Assembly: GCF_000004195.4 (NCBI RefSeq)
Contig: NC_030680.2
Span: 138,879,545 to 138,943,544, forward strand
Length of the DNA stretch: 64,000 nt
From: Xenopus tropicalis
Taxonomy: Eukaryota > Chordata > Amphibia > Anura > Pipidae
Reading direction: 5' to 3'
The translations under genes were made by a program, and so were the position numbers. The stretch's first letter is position 1; each line of letters starts with the position of its first letter. Below are positions 10,933 to 24,200 of this stretch, one piece after another. The notes below the pieces were generated by a model that had not been told where the DNA came from, ran no database searches, and saw only the letters and a list, made by a program, of their open reading frames with translations.

Positions 10933-11238
10933 CAGGGGTCCCCAACCTTTCTTACTCGTGAGCCACAGTCAAATGTAAAAGGACTTGGAGAGCAACACAA
11001 GCACCATAAAAGTTCATGGAGGTGCCAAATAAGGGCTGTGATTGGCTATTAGGGGCCTCTATGCACACTATCAGCTTACAGGGGCTTTATTTGGTAGGAA
11101 ATCTTGTTTTTATTCAACCAAAACTTGCCCCCAAGTCAGGAATTCAAAAATAACTACCTGGTTTGGGGGCACTGAGAGCAACATCCAAGGGGTTGGGGAG
11201 CAACATGTTGCCCCTGAGCCACTGGTTGGGGATCACTG
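10933..11238. mobile_element. hAT MITE, CAGGGGTCCCCAACC family
   Basis: Ends caggggtccccaacc and ggttggggatcactg are inverted repeats, flanked by an exact 8-bp duplication atgtagac (10925-10932 and 11239-11246). No transposase. Other copies of this family lie at 39628, 56684, 58539 and 60713. Confidence 0.9.
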
Positions 11239-11239
11239 A

Positions 11240-12480
11240 TGTAGACAATGCCTGGAGCCCCAAGCAGCCCCAAACGCTTGCATTTTGTATTTAAGACCAA
11301 ACACTTACTGATTTCAATGTATGGTAGCCCAACGATGATCAGCATACTGTAGATATTGTACGATTCATCATCTGGGCAGGTCTCAACATTTTATTTGCTT
11401 CTGCACTATGTTGGTCAGGGTATGGGGCACTGCCAGATGAGGAATTAAAGAGAAGCAGCAGCTCACTTTCTAATGTTCCAATCATTTGGCTTGAACTAAT
11501 GGAACAATACAGAACAATATATCTATTTATCAATTTATAACGCTAATTGACTGCTAAAAATTCCGGTGAACAACAGAATTAAAAAGAAGACGAATTGCAA
11601 AAGGCATCAACTCGGGATACCACTTCATGTTAACATAAAATGCAAAGGGTTAGAACATAATAACAAAGACCAATGGCAACTGTGATTAAAAGCAAATCTT
11701 GCAAAATGGGACTTGCAAAGTCCCTGAGTTCTGATCTGAAGGAGGACTTACCCATAGGGGGCCTAAGTTGCATACAGTATGTGAATGTCGGCCCTGCCAA
11801 ATGCAGGCAGTGCTTCATTAGGGAGCTCAGAGACCTGACAAACCCGGGCAATCCTATAGCACTTTTCAAACATTTATCTTTAGATTTGCCCACAATTACA
11901 TACAAAGGCAAAGACGAAAATGGAGATGTCTAAAACATAGACAGAGTTCAGCAAAGCTTTGCACAATGCATACTGGCCTGCAAGCAATTTAATACCATTT
12001 CTTTTTCATTCTTTTTACCCCCCTGTACAGAATCTGGGCACATGAAGGAAATAGAGGGACACTGATGGCTGTTGAATAATATTCATTTTGTGCTAGTTTA
12101 GCTTTGCTGTACCCCTAGCAGACAAATTTAATGGATAAAATATTTGGGGGCAGGAAGACTTGAGATCTAACAAAATCAGAAAATCGATATCCAGTACAAT
12201 ATGTGATTCCCACGCCGGTATTAGCACTTTCCTGTTCGTCAGCTCTAAATAAAGTCTATGCCTTCTGTGTTGCTGAGCAGTCTCTGCTGCCACCATCAGT
12301 TTTACACAAAGGGTTTATATATTTACTTCAGAAATGGTACAAAGGGTAAGATGATTGAGGGTACAAGGATTTTATAACCAATCAACACATTCCAATTCAG
12401 CTTCTGGCGACAATTAAAAACCCAAGTGGTTATTGTTTCAATGAATCTACTTCATTAGGCAGAAGAGTGCACAAACGGGT
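11240..12480. other. No gene recognised
   Basis: Intron sequence left of the CR1 fragment. ORFs at 11630-11933 on both strands and 12093-12296 (minus) show no family similarity or splice support. Confidence 0.4.
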
Positions 12481-13440
12481 TTTCCCAGTAAGTTTTCAAG
12501 CCATAATACTGTCTCTACTTGGAATAAGGTCCTCAGTGGGGTCCCTCAGGGTTCTGTACTGGGTCCACTTTTGTTTAATTTGTTCATAAATGACTTAGGG
12601 GAGGGTATTATGAGTAATGTATCAGTGTTTGCAGATGACACAAAACTCTGCAGACCAGTCAATTCTATCCAGGATGTGACATCCCTGCAGCAGGATCTTG
12701 ACCAACTGGCAATCTGGGCAGCTAAGTGGCAGTTGAGATTTAATGTGGATAAATGTAAGGTCATGCACCTGGGATGTAAAAATATGCAAGCACCGTATAC
12801 CCTTAATGGGACTGCACTAGGCAAATCCATAATGGAGAAGGACCTTGGAGTCCTTGTAGATAATAAACTTGGCTGTAGCAAGCAATGCCAGGCAGCAGCT
12901 GCAAGGGCAAACAAGGTTTTGAGCTGTATTAAAAGGGGTATAGATTCACGGGAGGAGGGGGTTATTCTTCCCCTTTACAGAGCGCTGGTAAGGCCCCATC
13001 TAGAATATGCTGTTCAGTTTTGGTCTCCAGTGCTCAAACAGGACATTACTGAGTTAGAGAGGGTCCAGAGAAGGGCAACTAAGCTGGTAAAGGGTATGGA
13101 AAGTTTCAGTTATGAAGAAAGACTGGCCAAGTTGGGTCTGTTTACACTGGAGAAGAGGCGCTTAAGAGGTGACATGATAACTATGTATAAATATATAAAG
13201 GGATCATATAATAACCTTTCTAATGTTTTATTTACCAGTAGGTCCTTCCAACGGACACGAGGGCACCCACTCCGTTTAGAAGAAGGGAGGTTCCATTTAA
13301 ACATTCGGAAAGGATTTTTTACAGTGAGAGCTGTGAGGTTCTGGAATTCCCTCCCCGAATCAGTCGTACTGGCTGATACATTATATAGCTTTAAGAAGGG
13401 GCTGGATGGATTCTTAGCAAGTGAGGGAATACAGGGGTAG
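12481..13440 (+). pseudogene. CR1 reverse transcriptase, C-terminal fragment
   Basis: An open frame of about 320 codons with no internal stop. It reads GVPQGSVLGPLLFNLFIND, then the catalytic FADD at 12628-12639, CKVMHLG, EKDLGVLVD, LPLYRALVRPHLEY, LERVQRRATKLVKG, LGLFTLEKRRLRGD and FFTVRAVRFWNSLP, ending at TAG 13438-13440. These are the hallmarks of the CR1/L2 RT thumb and connector. The N-terminal endonuclease and first RT motifs are missing. The clean frame suggests a young insertion. Confidence 0.88.
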
Positions 13441-14030
13441 GGGGGATAGCTCTTAGTACAAGTGAGGGAATACAGGGGTAGGGGAGATAGCTCTCAGTAC
13501 AAGTGAGGGAATACAGGGGTAGGGGAGATAGCTCTCAGTACAAGTGAGGGAATACAGGGGTAGGGGAGATAGCTCTCAGTACAAGTGAGGGAATACAGGG
13601 GTATGGGGGATAGCTCTCAGTACAAGTGAGGGAATACAGGGGTAGGGGGGATAGCTCTCAGTACAAGTGAGGGAATACAGGGGTAGGGGAGATAGCTCTC
13701 AGTACAAGTGAGGGAATACAGGGGTATGGGAGATAGCTCTCAGTACAAGTGAGGGAATACAGGGGTAGGGGAGATAGCTCTCAGTACAAGTGAGGGAATA
13801 CAGGGGTATGGGAGATAGCTCTTAGTACAAGTGAGGGAATACAGAGGTAGGGGGGATAGCTCTCAGTACAAGTGAGGGAATACAGGGGTATGGGAGATAG
13901 CTCTCAGTACAAGTGAGGGAATACAGGGTTATGGGAGATAGCTCTCAGTACAAGTGAGGGAATACAGGGGTATGGGAGATAGCTCTCAGTACAAGTGAGG
14001 GAATACAGGGTTATGGGAGATAGCTCTTAG
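13417..14030. repeat. 41-bp minisatellite, about 15 copies
   Basis: The unit begins caagtgagggaatacagggg and ends gatagctctcagta. Copies start at 13421, 13462, 13503 and 13544 and continue every 41 bases. The first unit contains the last codons and the stop of the CR1 frame, so the array grew from LINE sequence. Confidence 0.95.
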
Positions 14031-14398
14031 TACTAGTTGATCCAGGGACTGGTCCGATTGCCATCTTGGAGTCAGGAAGGAATTTTTTCCCCTCTGTGGC
14101 AAATTAGAGAGGCTTCAGATGGGGTTTTTTGCCTTCCTCTGGATCAACTAGTAGTTAGGCAGGTTATATATAGGCACTATGGTTGAACTTGATGGACGTA
14201 TGTCTTTTTTCAACCCAACTTACTATGTTACTATGTTACTATGTTACTATGTATATTGCATGGTCTGAAATACGGGCTAAGCCAAGTGCTTCAGTTCTTA
14301 CATCAATTAATATGTGTATTTCAGACTTTACTTCTCCTTGAAGTGAAGAAGACCATACAACAGCAGAGCAGTACCTGTAAACATTTAATGGTCTAGAC

Positions 14399-14584
14399 CA
14401 GCGGTTCTCAACCTGTGGGCCGGGACCCCTTTGGGAGTCGAACTACCCTTTCACAGGGGTCGCCTAAGACCATCGGAAAACACATATTTCCGATGGTCTT
14501 AGGAATAATTTTATTGTTGGGGGTCACCACAACATGAGGAACTGTATTAAAGGGTCGCGGCATTAGGAAGGTTGAGAACCACTG
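14399..14584. mobile_element. SPIN hAT element, non-autonomous
   Basis: Ends cagcggttctcaacctgtgg and aggttgagaaccactg, flanked by an exact 8-bp duplication gtctagac (14391-14398 and 14585-14592). The interior has tttcacaggggtcgcctaag and the palindrome around aagaccatcgg/ccgatggtctt, which I recognise as the SPIN family known for horizontal transfer among tetrapods, including X. tropicalis. Confidence 0.88.
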
Positions 14585-14592
14585 GTCTAGAC

Positions 14593-15056
14593 ACCTCCAG
14601 GATCTGTTATAACAGTATTTTTGCATGGTATTTTAGTGTCAGTATCACTTTAAGTTCTTGTGCTTTAACCAGGAATTCATCCTTTTCCATGTAAGAGTAT
14701 AATTCTTGCCCCATATCTCCATCCAAGCACAGGAGAGGTAATTAGGGGGCAGCAGTAGGCTGGGATTGCCTTGGGTGGCAAAAAGTCTACAAGTGCCCTT
14801 GGACACTTCAGCCCAGTTCGGAAAAAAATAATGCCTAAGAGGTCAGGCTAAATTGCCGAGACTGTCTGCCAGTGACAGAATATTACTTCTGATCAGAGGA
14901 CCCAATGACTTACATATAAAGCCTACAGCTGTAAAGTCCTACATTACAACCCTCAGCATCAATGCCTATTTGACCCTTGTCTTGTTAATCCTCAACACCA
15001 CAGGCATTCAGCCAGTATAAAAAGGGTCATGCGTATATGTTAAACACACATCCCAC
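14593..15056. other. Intron 17 next to exon 17, nothing recognised
   Basis: No exon, repeat end or RNA gene stands out apart from the exon 17 splice donor at the right edge. Confidence 0.4.
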
Positions 15057-15236
15057 CTGCGCTGTGGCACCTCGAGGGGGCTGCTCCCAGGTCTCAGGAA
15101 ATGGTCCGAGTGGTTGGAAGAAGAGGAGCTGGATGACTTCGCTTCAGTCACAGCTGGCTGGAATGGGCGATCCTCGGCAGAAGGCTGACCTCTGCTCCAA
15201 AACACCGTCTGCGGAGAGGAGGCACGGGTCTTCTTC
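15057..15236 (-). CDS. mtmr14: mtmr14 exon 17
   Basis: A 180-nt exon encoding KKTRASSPQTVFWSRGQPSA, EDRPFQPAVTEA, then a seven-serine run and NHSDHFLRPGSSPLEVPQR. The acceptor is attaacag. The donor is CGCAG|GTGGGA (phase 2). Reading through the donor meets a stop soon after, and the family continues for over 100 residues, so further exons are expected to the left. Confidence 0.92.
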
Positions 15237-18200
15237 CTGTTAATAAGGGACCAGCATTTATAAAGAGTTTTGTATGTAGGATAGGCTGTCCTCACAATGA
15301 CATGAACACACGAGTATCACTGATAATATGACATCTCACTGTATATTGTAAGCAAAATAACAGCAATTCAGAGGGCTCAATGGACAATAAAACCCAAAAA
15401 TCCCCAGGGGACTGGCAATTTGTATAGATGAAACACTGTATTCATAAACAGGCTCCATGGTTTCTTGTTACATCATGGCAATGGCACATTACGTATTACC
15501 AAGCCAGAGCTACTAAAAAATGGGGGGTGGGCACCCCAGTCCTTTACAGAATCCCCAATGAATACAGATATATCTCACCAAACAGCTTGGCCCTGGTTTC
15601 CAAAAGTCATCAGCTCTACAGGTTCACAGTTATAGTTTCCATAGGCGCCAGGGGAATCTTCAGTGATAACGGAGAAGTCACTGCTGAGACTGTTGGCACT
15701 GCCACGGTCCCTGCGTTCTGGGAAAGACCAAAAATACAAGATTCAGAGACACCCCAACTGGTTACCTACCCTATTAGCACCAGGGCTATGCATAGGATGG
15801 GTACAGCTTGCAGCCTGCACATTACAAAGGACATAGGGCCCGATTCACTAAAGTCCGAAATAAGGAGTGCTATTTATAGCATGCGTTAAAAATCTTATCA
15901 CTTCTTATTTTTCGCTCGATTCACTGAAAGGACACTTGTCATAATTAAGAAGCGATGTTCTTGGCGTTATTTATCTTGCGACAACATATTTTCAAGCAAT
16001 ATATTATGCAGCACACAACATTTTACGCAGCACGTTGCTTGAAAATATGTCGTCGCAAGATAAATAACGCCAAGAACATCGCTTCTTAATTATGACAAGT
16101 GTCCTTTTAGTGAATCGAGCGAAAAATAAGAAGTGATAAGATTTTTAACGCATGCTATAAATAGCACTCCTTATTTCGGACTTTAGTGAATCGGGCCCAT
16201 AGTGTCTGTGGTCAGTTTATATGGCAAAGAAATATCTCTAGAGAAAGTGTTGAGCTCTGTTTTCACCTTGAGATAAATATGCCCCAGAGAGTATATTTTG
16301 TGGGTGCAAATTTAATGTTTGGCATCTTACTTAGCATGGGGTGTGAATGACACACTTTGCACTAATAGCATTGGGCACACTTGGATATGTATATTCAAAT
16401 ATATCTGATCACATATATTCTACTATCTACTAATAATCATGGGATCGGATGGTAACGTTGTTTATTGAGTATAGGTACGGGATCTATTATTCAGAAACCA
16501 GTTATTCAGAAAGCTCTCAGTTACAGGAAGGCCATCTCCATTTTAATAATTAAGATTCAGATTTTAAAAGGGTATTTCCTTTTTCTCTGTAATAATAAAA
16601 CAGAATCTTGTACTTGATCCCAACTAAGATATAATTACCCCTTATTGGGGGCAGAACAGCCCTATTGGGTTTATTTAATGGTTAAATGATTCCCTTTTCT
16701 CTGTAATAATAAAACAGTACCTGTACTTGATCCTAACTAAGATATAATTACCCCTTATTGGGGCAGAACAGCCATATTGGGTTTATTTAATGGTTAAATG
16801 ATTCCCTTTTCTCTGTAATAATAAAACAGAATCTTGTACTTGATCCCAACTAAGATATAATTACCCCTTATTGGGGCAGAACAGCCATATTGGGTTTATT
16901 TAATGGTTAAATGATTCCCTTTTCTCTGTAATAATAAAACAGAATCTTGTACTTGATCCCAACTAAGATATAATTACCCCTTATTGGGGCAGAACAGCCA
17001 TATTGGGTTTATTTAATGGTTAAATGATTCCCTATTCTCTGTAATAATAATACAGTACCTGTACTTGATTCCAACTAAGATATAATCACCCCTTATTGGG
17101 GGCAGAACAGCCCTATTGGGTTTATTTAATGGTTAAATGATTCCCTTTTCTCTGTAATAATAAAACAGTACCTGTACTTGATCCCAACTAAGATATAATT
17201 ACCCCTTATTGGGGGCAGAACAGCCCTATTGGGTTTATTTCATGGTTAAATGATTCCCTTTTCTCTGTAATAATAAAACAGTACCTGTACTTGATCCCAA
17301 CTAAGATATAATTACCCCTTATTGGGGGCAGAACAGCCCTATTGGGTTTATTTAATGGTTAAATGATTCCCTTTTCTCTGTAATAATAAAACAGTACCTG
17401 TACTTGATCCCAACTAAGATATAATTACCCCTTATTGGGGGCAGAACAGCCCTATTGGGTTTATTTAATGGTTAAATGATTCCCTTTTCTCTGTAATAAT
17501 AAAACAGTACCTGTACTTGATCCCAACTAAGATATAAATAATCCTTATTGGGGCAGAACATTCCTATTGGGTTTAATTAATGTTTAAAATAGTTTTTAGT
17601 AGACTTTATGGAGATCCAAATTACAGAAAGACCCCTTACCAGGAAAAGTCATTCTGGATTACAGTTCCCATACCTGAATATAAAGGGATGTCCTGCCCTG
17701 TGGGCTAAATAGTGAAATACATGTTATTCTACCTTGATTCTATAGAGCCTACAAGCACGTGAGAGATCTATATGGGGTTTGCCTTTCATATTTATCAGTG
17801 TATAAATGCACTACTTTCAGCTGCCAGTGGAATAAATGTAATGCCACCTACTCAGCAAACAGAAATCTTCCAGAGATATCGCAGATTCACGAGGCTGGGA
17901 ACTTTTCCTCCTACAAAAACAAAGTCAATATTTAAAGAACACTTTTTAATCATAACAGAAAGAGATGCCATTATATATTTTTTGGGCCAAAGTAATGATG
18001 AATGAAGCTCTGTGAGGTCACAAACACAAACAAGGGCCCCTAACTCATTGCTAAAGGGCCACAATACCGTATATGCAATTTCCATAATGATTTTCTATAA
18101 TACAATAAAAATGTGACATATATACAGACCCCCCTGTATTACACCCAGTTTTCCCCATAGTTAAGCCAATAGCGAGACATTGCTTAGCATTTGAAACACT

Positions 18201-21200
18201 GTATAAAGAAACAACATATCTTGAAACTCAATATGCAAATAAAATGAAACTTTTTTATTTCTTTAATTGAATTGTATTCACTCAATAATCTTTTAAGTAA
18301 GAAAAAAAATCATTAAAGAATAATGTCCTATTTAAGGGAAGATTTTCCTTTCTTGTATAAAGTAGGAAATTCCACGGAGTGCTTATGAAATTGGAATCCG
18401 GAGCAACACGTGCTTTCCTATATACACCTCGGTGTGCAGCAGGTCCCAGCCTGGGAACCTTTCCAGCGGAGAATAAATTAAATAAAGTGGGTCAGGACAC
18501 TAGAGGTTTGATGGCCTCCATCGATATCCCCAAGCTGGTTCTGTTAACGAGGTCAGATGCATTTTTTTTTCCCTTTACCAAGTCAGGCTCTTACCATGCT
18601 TTCCTGCCTGATGAGGAGAACTCATCTGAAGTGATGTGCTTCAGAAAATTGAAGCAGAAGAAGAATATCTGGATGGTGGGGAGAAAGGAATTGTGTCAGA
18701 GACTGTGCCGAGCGCAAGATAAAACTGCTGTTTGATAACCAATACATGCCCTAAAGAGACAGTAACAAAAATGTTTATATATATATGTCTAACAGGGTTA
18801 CACAGGTATGCGAAAATAAGTAGGATCATTTGCCTGGGTGCAGTACTACAAAAAGTACCGCACTCACAGGTACTGAAGTTTCAGCTGTATCCACAGTATC
18901 TATATATGCTACTGTATAGTAGCATATATATATATATATATATGCAAAAGAAAGTATATATAGGCAAAATAAGAAAACTGTCACACTCAGGGTTTCTATA
19001 ATATGCAAAAAGGAGATTTTATTGCATCCTGAGAAAGGAGGGGTGTCTTGAGAAAGATCCGTAGCAGCACTTAGTCATAAGCCCTGTGAGTGCTCCATTT
19101 TTTTACATGTGGATATTTATTTCTTTAGGACACACCAGGGCCATTTTCTCCTATATTGGGAGTTTATTACAATTGTTTGTTTATTGTCAATGTTGTGGTC
19201 CCACTAGAAGACCTTTCTCAAGACATACAAACAGAATAGCATCATTCCGGACTCCTGACTATATCTATCTATCTAACTATCTATCTATTTTAGACCTTAC
19301 AGAAGCCCAGCAAGCAAGGCAGTTTGTTTTTAGCAAAAGATGCCACCTGGTCTATGGACCCTGATTTGGAAAGCCTCAGTGTTCTCCCTCCAAAGAAGTG
19401 TTCATTTCAGTGTTGGACTGGACCACCTAAACACCAGGAAAACTCCAAGTGGGGAGTCAGCCAGGTGCCAGTGGGCCCTTCTGCTGATCCAACCATTTGG
19501 CTTTGTATGGCTGTCCCATGGCTAGTCCCCATTTCTGTATGAGAACAAAGAGGAGGAATGGAGGGAAGGAAAAATGGCAATATGTAAAAAGAAAATGCTA
19601 AGTCTGGAAAGTGGGTGGTGGGTTACGGCTTTCTGGCAGGCCCCTGGGACCCCAGTCCAACACTACAAACCAAGATGCTAAAATGTGTACAAAATTGAGA
19701 ATGTGTTAATGCTATTCACTTGTATCCATACATGCTAGCTCCCCCATTAGCCTGCTCTGCACACACTGATGTAGGGGAAACATGGAATTACCCCCAGCCT
19801 GGACTTGTCAGTGATTGCAGGGTTCCCTTAAGGGTAGAGTCAGTAGCAGTGCTGCCATACCTGGGAAATGATGTTATTTGCACTCAAATGCAGTAAGAAA
19901 TATGTTTTCCACAACTTGCATGCAATTTCCTAAAACATTTGCCACATTGGTGAATTGTGCATGTAGAGGTGGGTGCTACTTAGTGGGTGCCGTAATTATG
20001 CTGGAGCAAAAATCTGCATTGTGGGCAAAAAAATCTGCACTGCTCTTATATACTGTAGTATCAATCACACTTGCAGCAGCCAGGGGCATAAGCATAAGCT
20101 GTGTAGCAAAATATATAATCACTTTGTACTGAATGTTGCAAGGTTAATAAATAACTTGCACACTTAATGGCTTTAGAGACCACCAGAGAGATTTTCATTT
20201 CCTGTGACTACAATATTCCAGGTTAATAACTCTGATAGGAATTCAGTAGCCCCCACCTTCTCCAAGATTTAATGGAGTTCATTACCCTTTTCATTGCCCA
20301 GTGCAGCACTTATTTCTATACATGCTCTACAGTGCTTAACCATACAGACTGAGCAGCTCCCAGCCAATCAGGACTTCAGGCGTGCAGGCCCAAGTGTAGA
20401 CTGTAACACAAGCAAAGATGCTGGGAAATTGGGTTTCATTCAAAAATATACGTTGATGGAATATCCCCAAATGCTGTTTCATTGTGGATTATAAACAGGT
20501 TCTGCATCAGGGGGAGTACTGTAGTCGGGGGCCCCCAAGATGGAAAAGTGGGGCTTGTGAAGAGTGGGTGGGGTTTGGGTGAATTGTTTTGGTATAATTG
20601 GGAAGTTGCCAGGGAAGATCACAGGCGTGACTATGGATGCAAGGAGGCTTTTTTGCATAAATGGACCCTCATTTACTTGTTGGCAGGGCCCCCTACCTAG
20701 AGGACCCAAGTGACCAGTGGCATAAAATTGGGGCCGCCTAGTGAGAGGGCCCCCGTTATTACTGAGAGTGTCCCTGGCCATGAAAAGAACAGGCAAGCAA
20801 TGGCAGGATGTGGGCATTTACAGTGCCTGTGGGTGCAGTATAGTTATTTTTCCAAAAGCACAGGGTTGCCATACATGTGCATATACAGTGTTGTTACAGG
20901 GACCCCCTAGTGAAAATGCACTTATATTTGCCTATTTGTAGCTGTAAGTTACCCTCCCATATAGATTGTAAGCTCTACGGGGCAGGGACCTCCATCCTCT
21001 TGTATCTTTGACTCTTAACTTATTGCAACTGTAACTGTATCTTGTATTTATTGTTGTACTTTGTATTTATCTATTATCTTATTAACCCCCTGTTTGTATT
21101 AATGTATTCTACTGTACATCGCTGGGTACATAAGTAGCGCTTTATAAATAAAAATATACATACATACATACATACATACAAATGCTTACTTTTCTGCATC

Positions 21201-24200
21201 CCTCAAAAGGCTGTGGGTTTGGCCACTTTATTAGCAGTTAATTAGCCAGCCTTGACTAATGTTAAGGTGGCTATACACGGGCCGATTCTAGTTACCGATA
21301 TGGGTCCCTTAGACCGACTCGGCAGCTTATCGGCCTGTGTAGGGGCACTAATGACGGGCCTGCCCGACCGATATCTGGCTTGAAATCGGCCAGATATCGA
21401 TCGGGCAGGTTTAAAAATTTAGTCGGATCGTGGACCGCATCATTAGCCTGATATCCCCACCCGTAGGTGGGGATATCAGGAGAAGTTCCGCTTGCTTGGC
21501 GATCTCGCCAAGCGAGCGGATCGTAGCGTGTATTGCCAACTTTACAGTCTGTGGACACACAGTAAAAAAAGCATTACCCTAATTACCCATACTGATTTGC
21601 ACTCAAATCAGAGAGAAGCCAGCATACCCCCCTTGCTCCAGGGTCAGGCAGGCCCAACGGAACACCTGGTAAAAACAAAATGGGCCCTGCCCTAGTGTGC
21701 CGCTCCTCCTGCTAGGAACTACGTGTCCCGGCATTAACCCCTGTTGGAACTGTGTGCGCCAGCGCGGAAGGGGGTGAGGTATGCAGTGTGAGGGGGGGGA
21801 AACAGGAGCTTGCAACTGGGGTGGGAGGCCCCCAGGCGGTAGCCCCGGTGGGCCCCTGACACCCAAGTCTGAGAAAGAATAGGGCTTGTGCATACTTTTT
21901 TCCTATTGTTGTAATCAAGAAAACTCTATGGTTTTTGTTGCTTTTTTTTATAGCTAAACAGGCCACAAAGAGAAACTGAAGCTACTCCATCTTTATTCCT
22001 TGTAAGGTAGATAGGTAACAAGTATACACCACACTCCCTGCCCCCTTTGTTGTAACTGATTTGTTAGCAGCATTAGCAAAATCCCTGTTTAGTAGAAGAA
22101 ATAAGAAATACCATCGGTTTCTCATGAATACAGCAATATGTTATTCATATGTTCAGCTATTTAATTTATGTTGAACAAGAGAGTATACTGTCCCTTTAAG
22201 AGCTATATAAATCAAGAAGCACGTACCTCTTCACCCTTGCTGAGCCGGTCATTTAACATGTGCCTGGAAATTGAAAACACGCTGGCATTACATACAAACT
22301 CGACAAATCAAGCTATTTATGTGCATTAACCAATTCATTTAAGCTGTGCCTCCCACGAGCATAATATATGCCATAGCCAATGTCTGGCACCAACACACTC
22401 AACACATTTTGCTTTGCCTGGAACCGGAATGGAATATATATATCAGTAAATATTGCCCTTTTATATCCTTGTCCTTGAGCCGCCATTTAGTGATGGGTTG
22501 TGTGCTCCCTCAGAGATCAGCTGACAGGAAGTGATGCAGCTCTAACTGTAACAGGAACTAGTGTGGGAGCAAAAGGCAGAACTCTGCCCATTCATTGGCT
22601 GATGGGGCCTAGCATGTATGTGTGCCTTGGTTTGTTTGTGTGCACTGTGAATCCTATGACCCCAGTTGGCGGCTCTTAGTACTTAAAATGGCTTTGTATT
22701 TAGGATTACCCAATAGCACATACTACTAAAAAAGTATATTTTTATGAAAATTATTTATTTAGATGAAGCAGGGTTTTACAGATCCCTACACTGTTTGGGG
22801 GTATAGTTTTTCTTTAAACCTTCCAAAAACAATGGTATTTGAAAGAAAGATTGCCGCCCAGCAGAATTGTGGCTAACTTTACTCTATGGGGAAGGGAAAA
22901 ATTACCTTATAATTATAGATAATTATTAGAAAAAACAAATAATAAATAAAGAAGTGCAAAAGCAATAAAGGTAGCAAAACTGTGCCTTTAGAACTGGGAA
23001 GAAAGGTTGCACTATGCCTGATAAAAATTCAGAGGTGCACACTGCAGAATCATAGGGTGCAGGCCAGCCCTATCCCTACCGCCTACCAATAGGCAAGTAG
23101 TAAGGACAAGGCCTTGCTGCACCCTGTACTTTCTGCCACTCCCTAGTTATAGGACAGGAGTGGGGCTAGTCTACATGCCTACCTCTTTAAAAAAAATCTC
23201 AGAAAGACTTACCCAAACAGGAACCAATCATAAGCTACTGTAAGGTACAGGATCTCTGCAGGCTCCAGGTTGCTATGGACCATTCCATCCTATTAATAAG
23301 GAAAGCAAACACATGAGCATACATTCAGCAATTCTGCCTTCATAAAACAGGTATGTTAGACTTTCTGCACACGCCGGCCTTTAAATTCTTGGGCTAATGG
23401 CACACATATTGCTTCACCAAGACTACAAGGGCACGGCTTGCTGAGAAATTAGAATGTTTGGAGGTAAAGGGGCATGGCCACCGGAGCTTATGGGGCTCCA
23501 TGATTGACGCGGGCCTGTAGATCCTTGACCCCCAGTCTGTTACTAGGGATGTAAGGATGTATTTTAGTGATGCTTCTCAATCTCACTACACAGACATCCC
23601 TGCTGGCAACATTAGGTTTCATGGATCAAATATGGTAACCAACTGCATGCGTGACATTATAGTGTATGTATGTGGCACAACAGCAGCAGGTAGGTGCAGG
23701 CCGTACCCAGCCAACTGATGGTTAAAGCCAGGACAGGACCCAAAACACTCGCTCCTATTTACATGTAAACAGATCACTAGTACTGTGAGTCTGTCTTTTC
23801 CCTGATATTGAACTTACTGTATGTTACGCTGCCCAGATACAGGTATCGGACCCCTTATCCGGAAACCCGTTATCCAGAAAGCTCCGAATTACGGAAAGCC
23901 CATCTCCCATAGACTCCATTTTAATCAAATAATTCAGAATTTGAAAACTGATTTCCTTTTTCTCTGTAATAATAAAACAGTACTTTGTAATTGACTCCAA
24001 CTAAGATATAAATAATCCTTATTGGAGGCAAAACAATCATATTGTGGTTAATTCATGTTTTATTGATTTTTTAGCAGACTTAAGGTATGGAGATCCAAAT
24101 TACGTAAAGACCCCTTATCCGGAAAACCCTTGGTCCCGAGCATTCTGGATAACGGGTCCTATACCTGTATATATATACAGAGAAACCAGGTTCTCTTACC

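Larger units (their letters stand above)
12481..14252 (+). mobile_element. CR1-type LINE, 5'-truncated
   Basis: A 3' fragment of a CR1 non-LTR retrotransposon: the C-terminal half of the reverse transcriptase, a 3' UTR inflated by a 41-bp tandem array, the tail (gttgaacttgatggacgtat) and a terminal ACTATGTT-type repeat at about 14219-14252, as expected for CR1 3' ends. 5' truncation is usual for LINE insertions. Confidence 0.88.

Noticed and set aside
12093..12296. Minus-strand 67-codon ORF as a candidate mtmr14 C-terminal exon
   Set aside because: Its sequence does not match the family and no splice sites in the required phase were seen.
18826..19090. Possible second Penelope-like fragment (gcactcacag, aggagattttattgcatcct, tgtgagtgctcc)
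   Set aside because: It looks like pseudo-LTR text, but no ribozyme core, ORF or repeat partner was found, so it was not listed as a feature.
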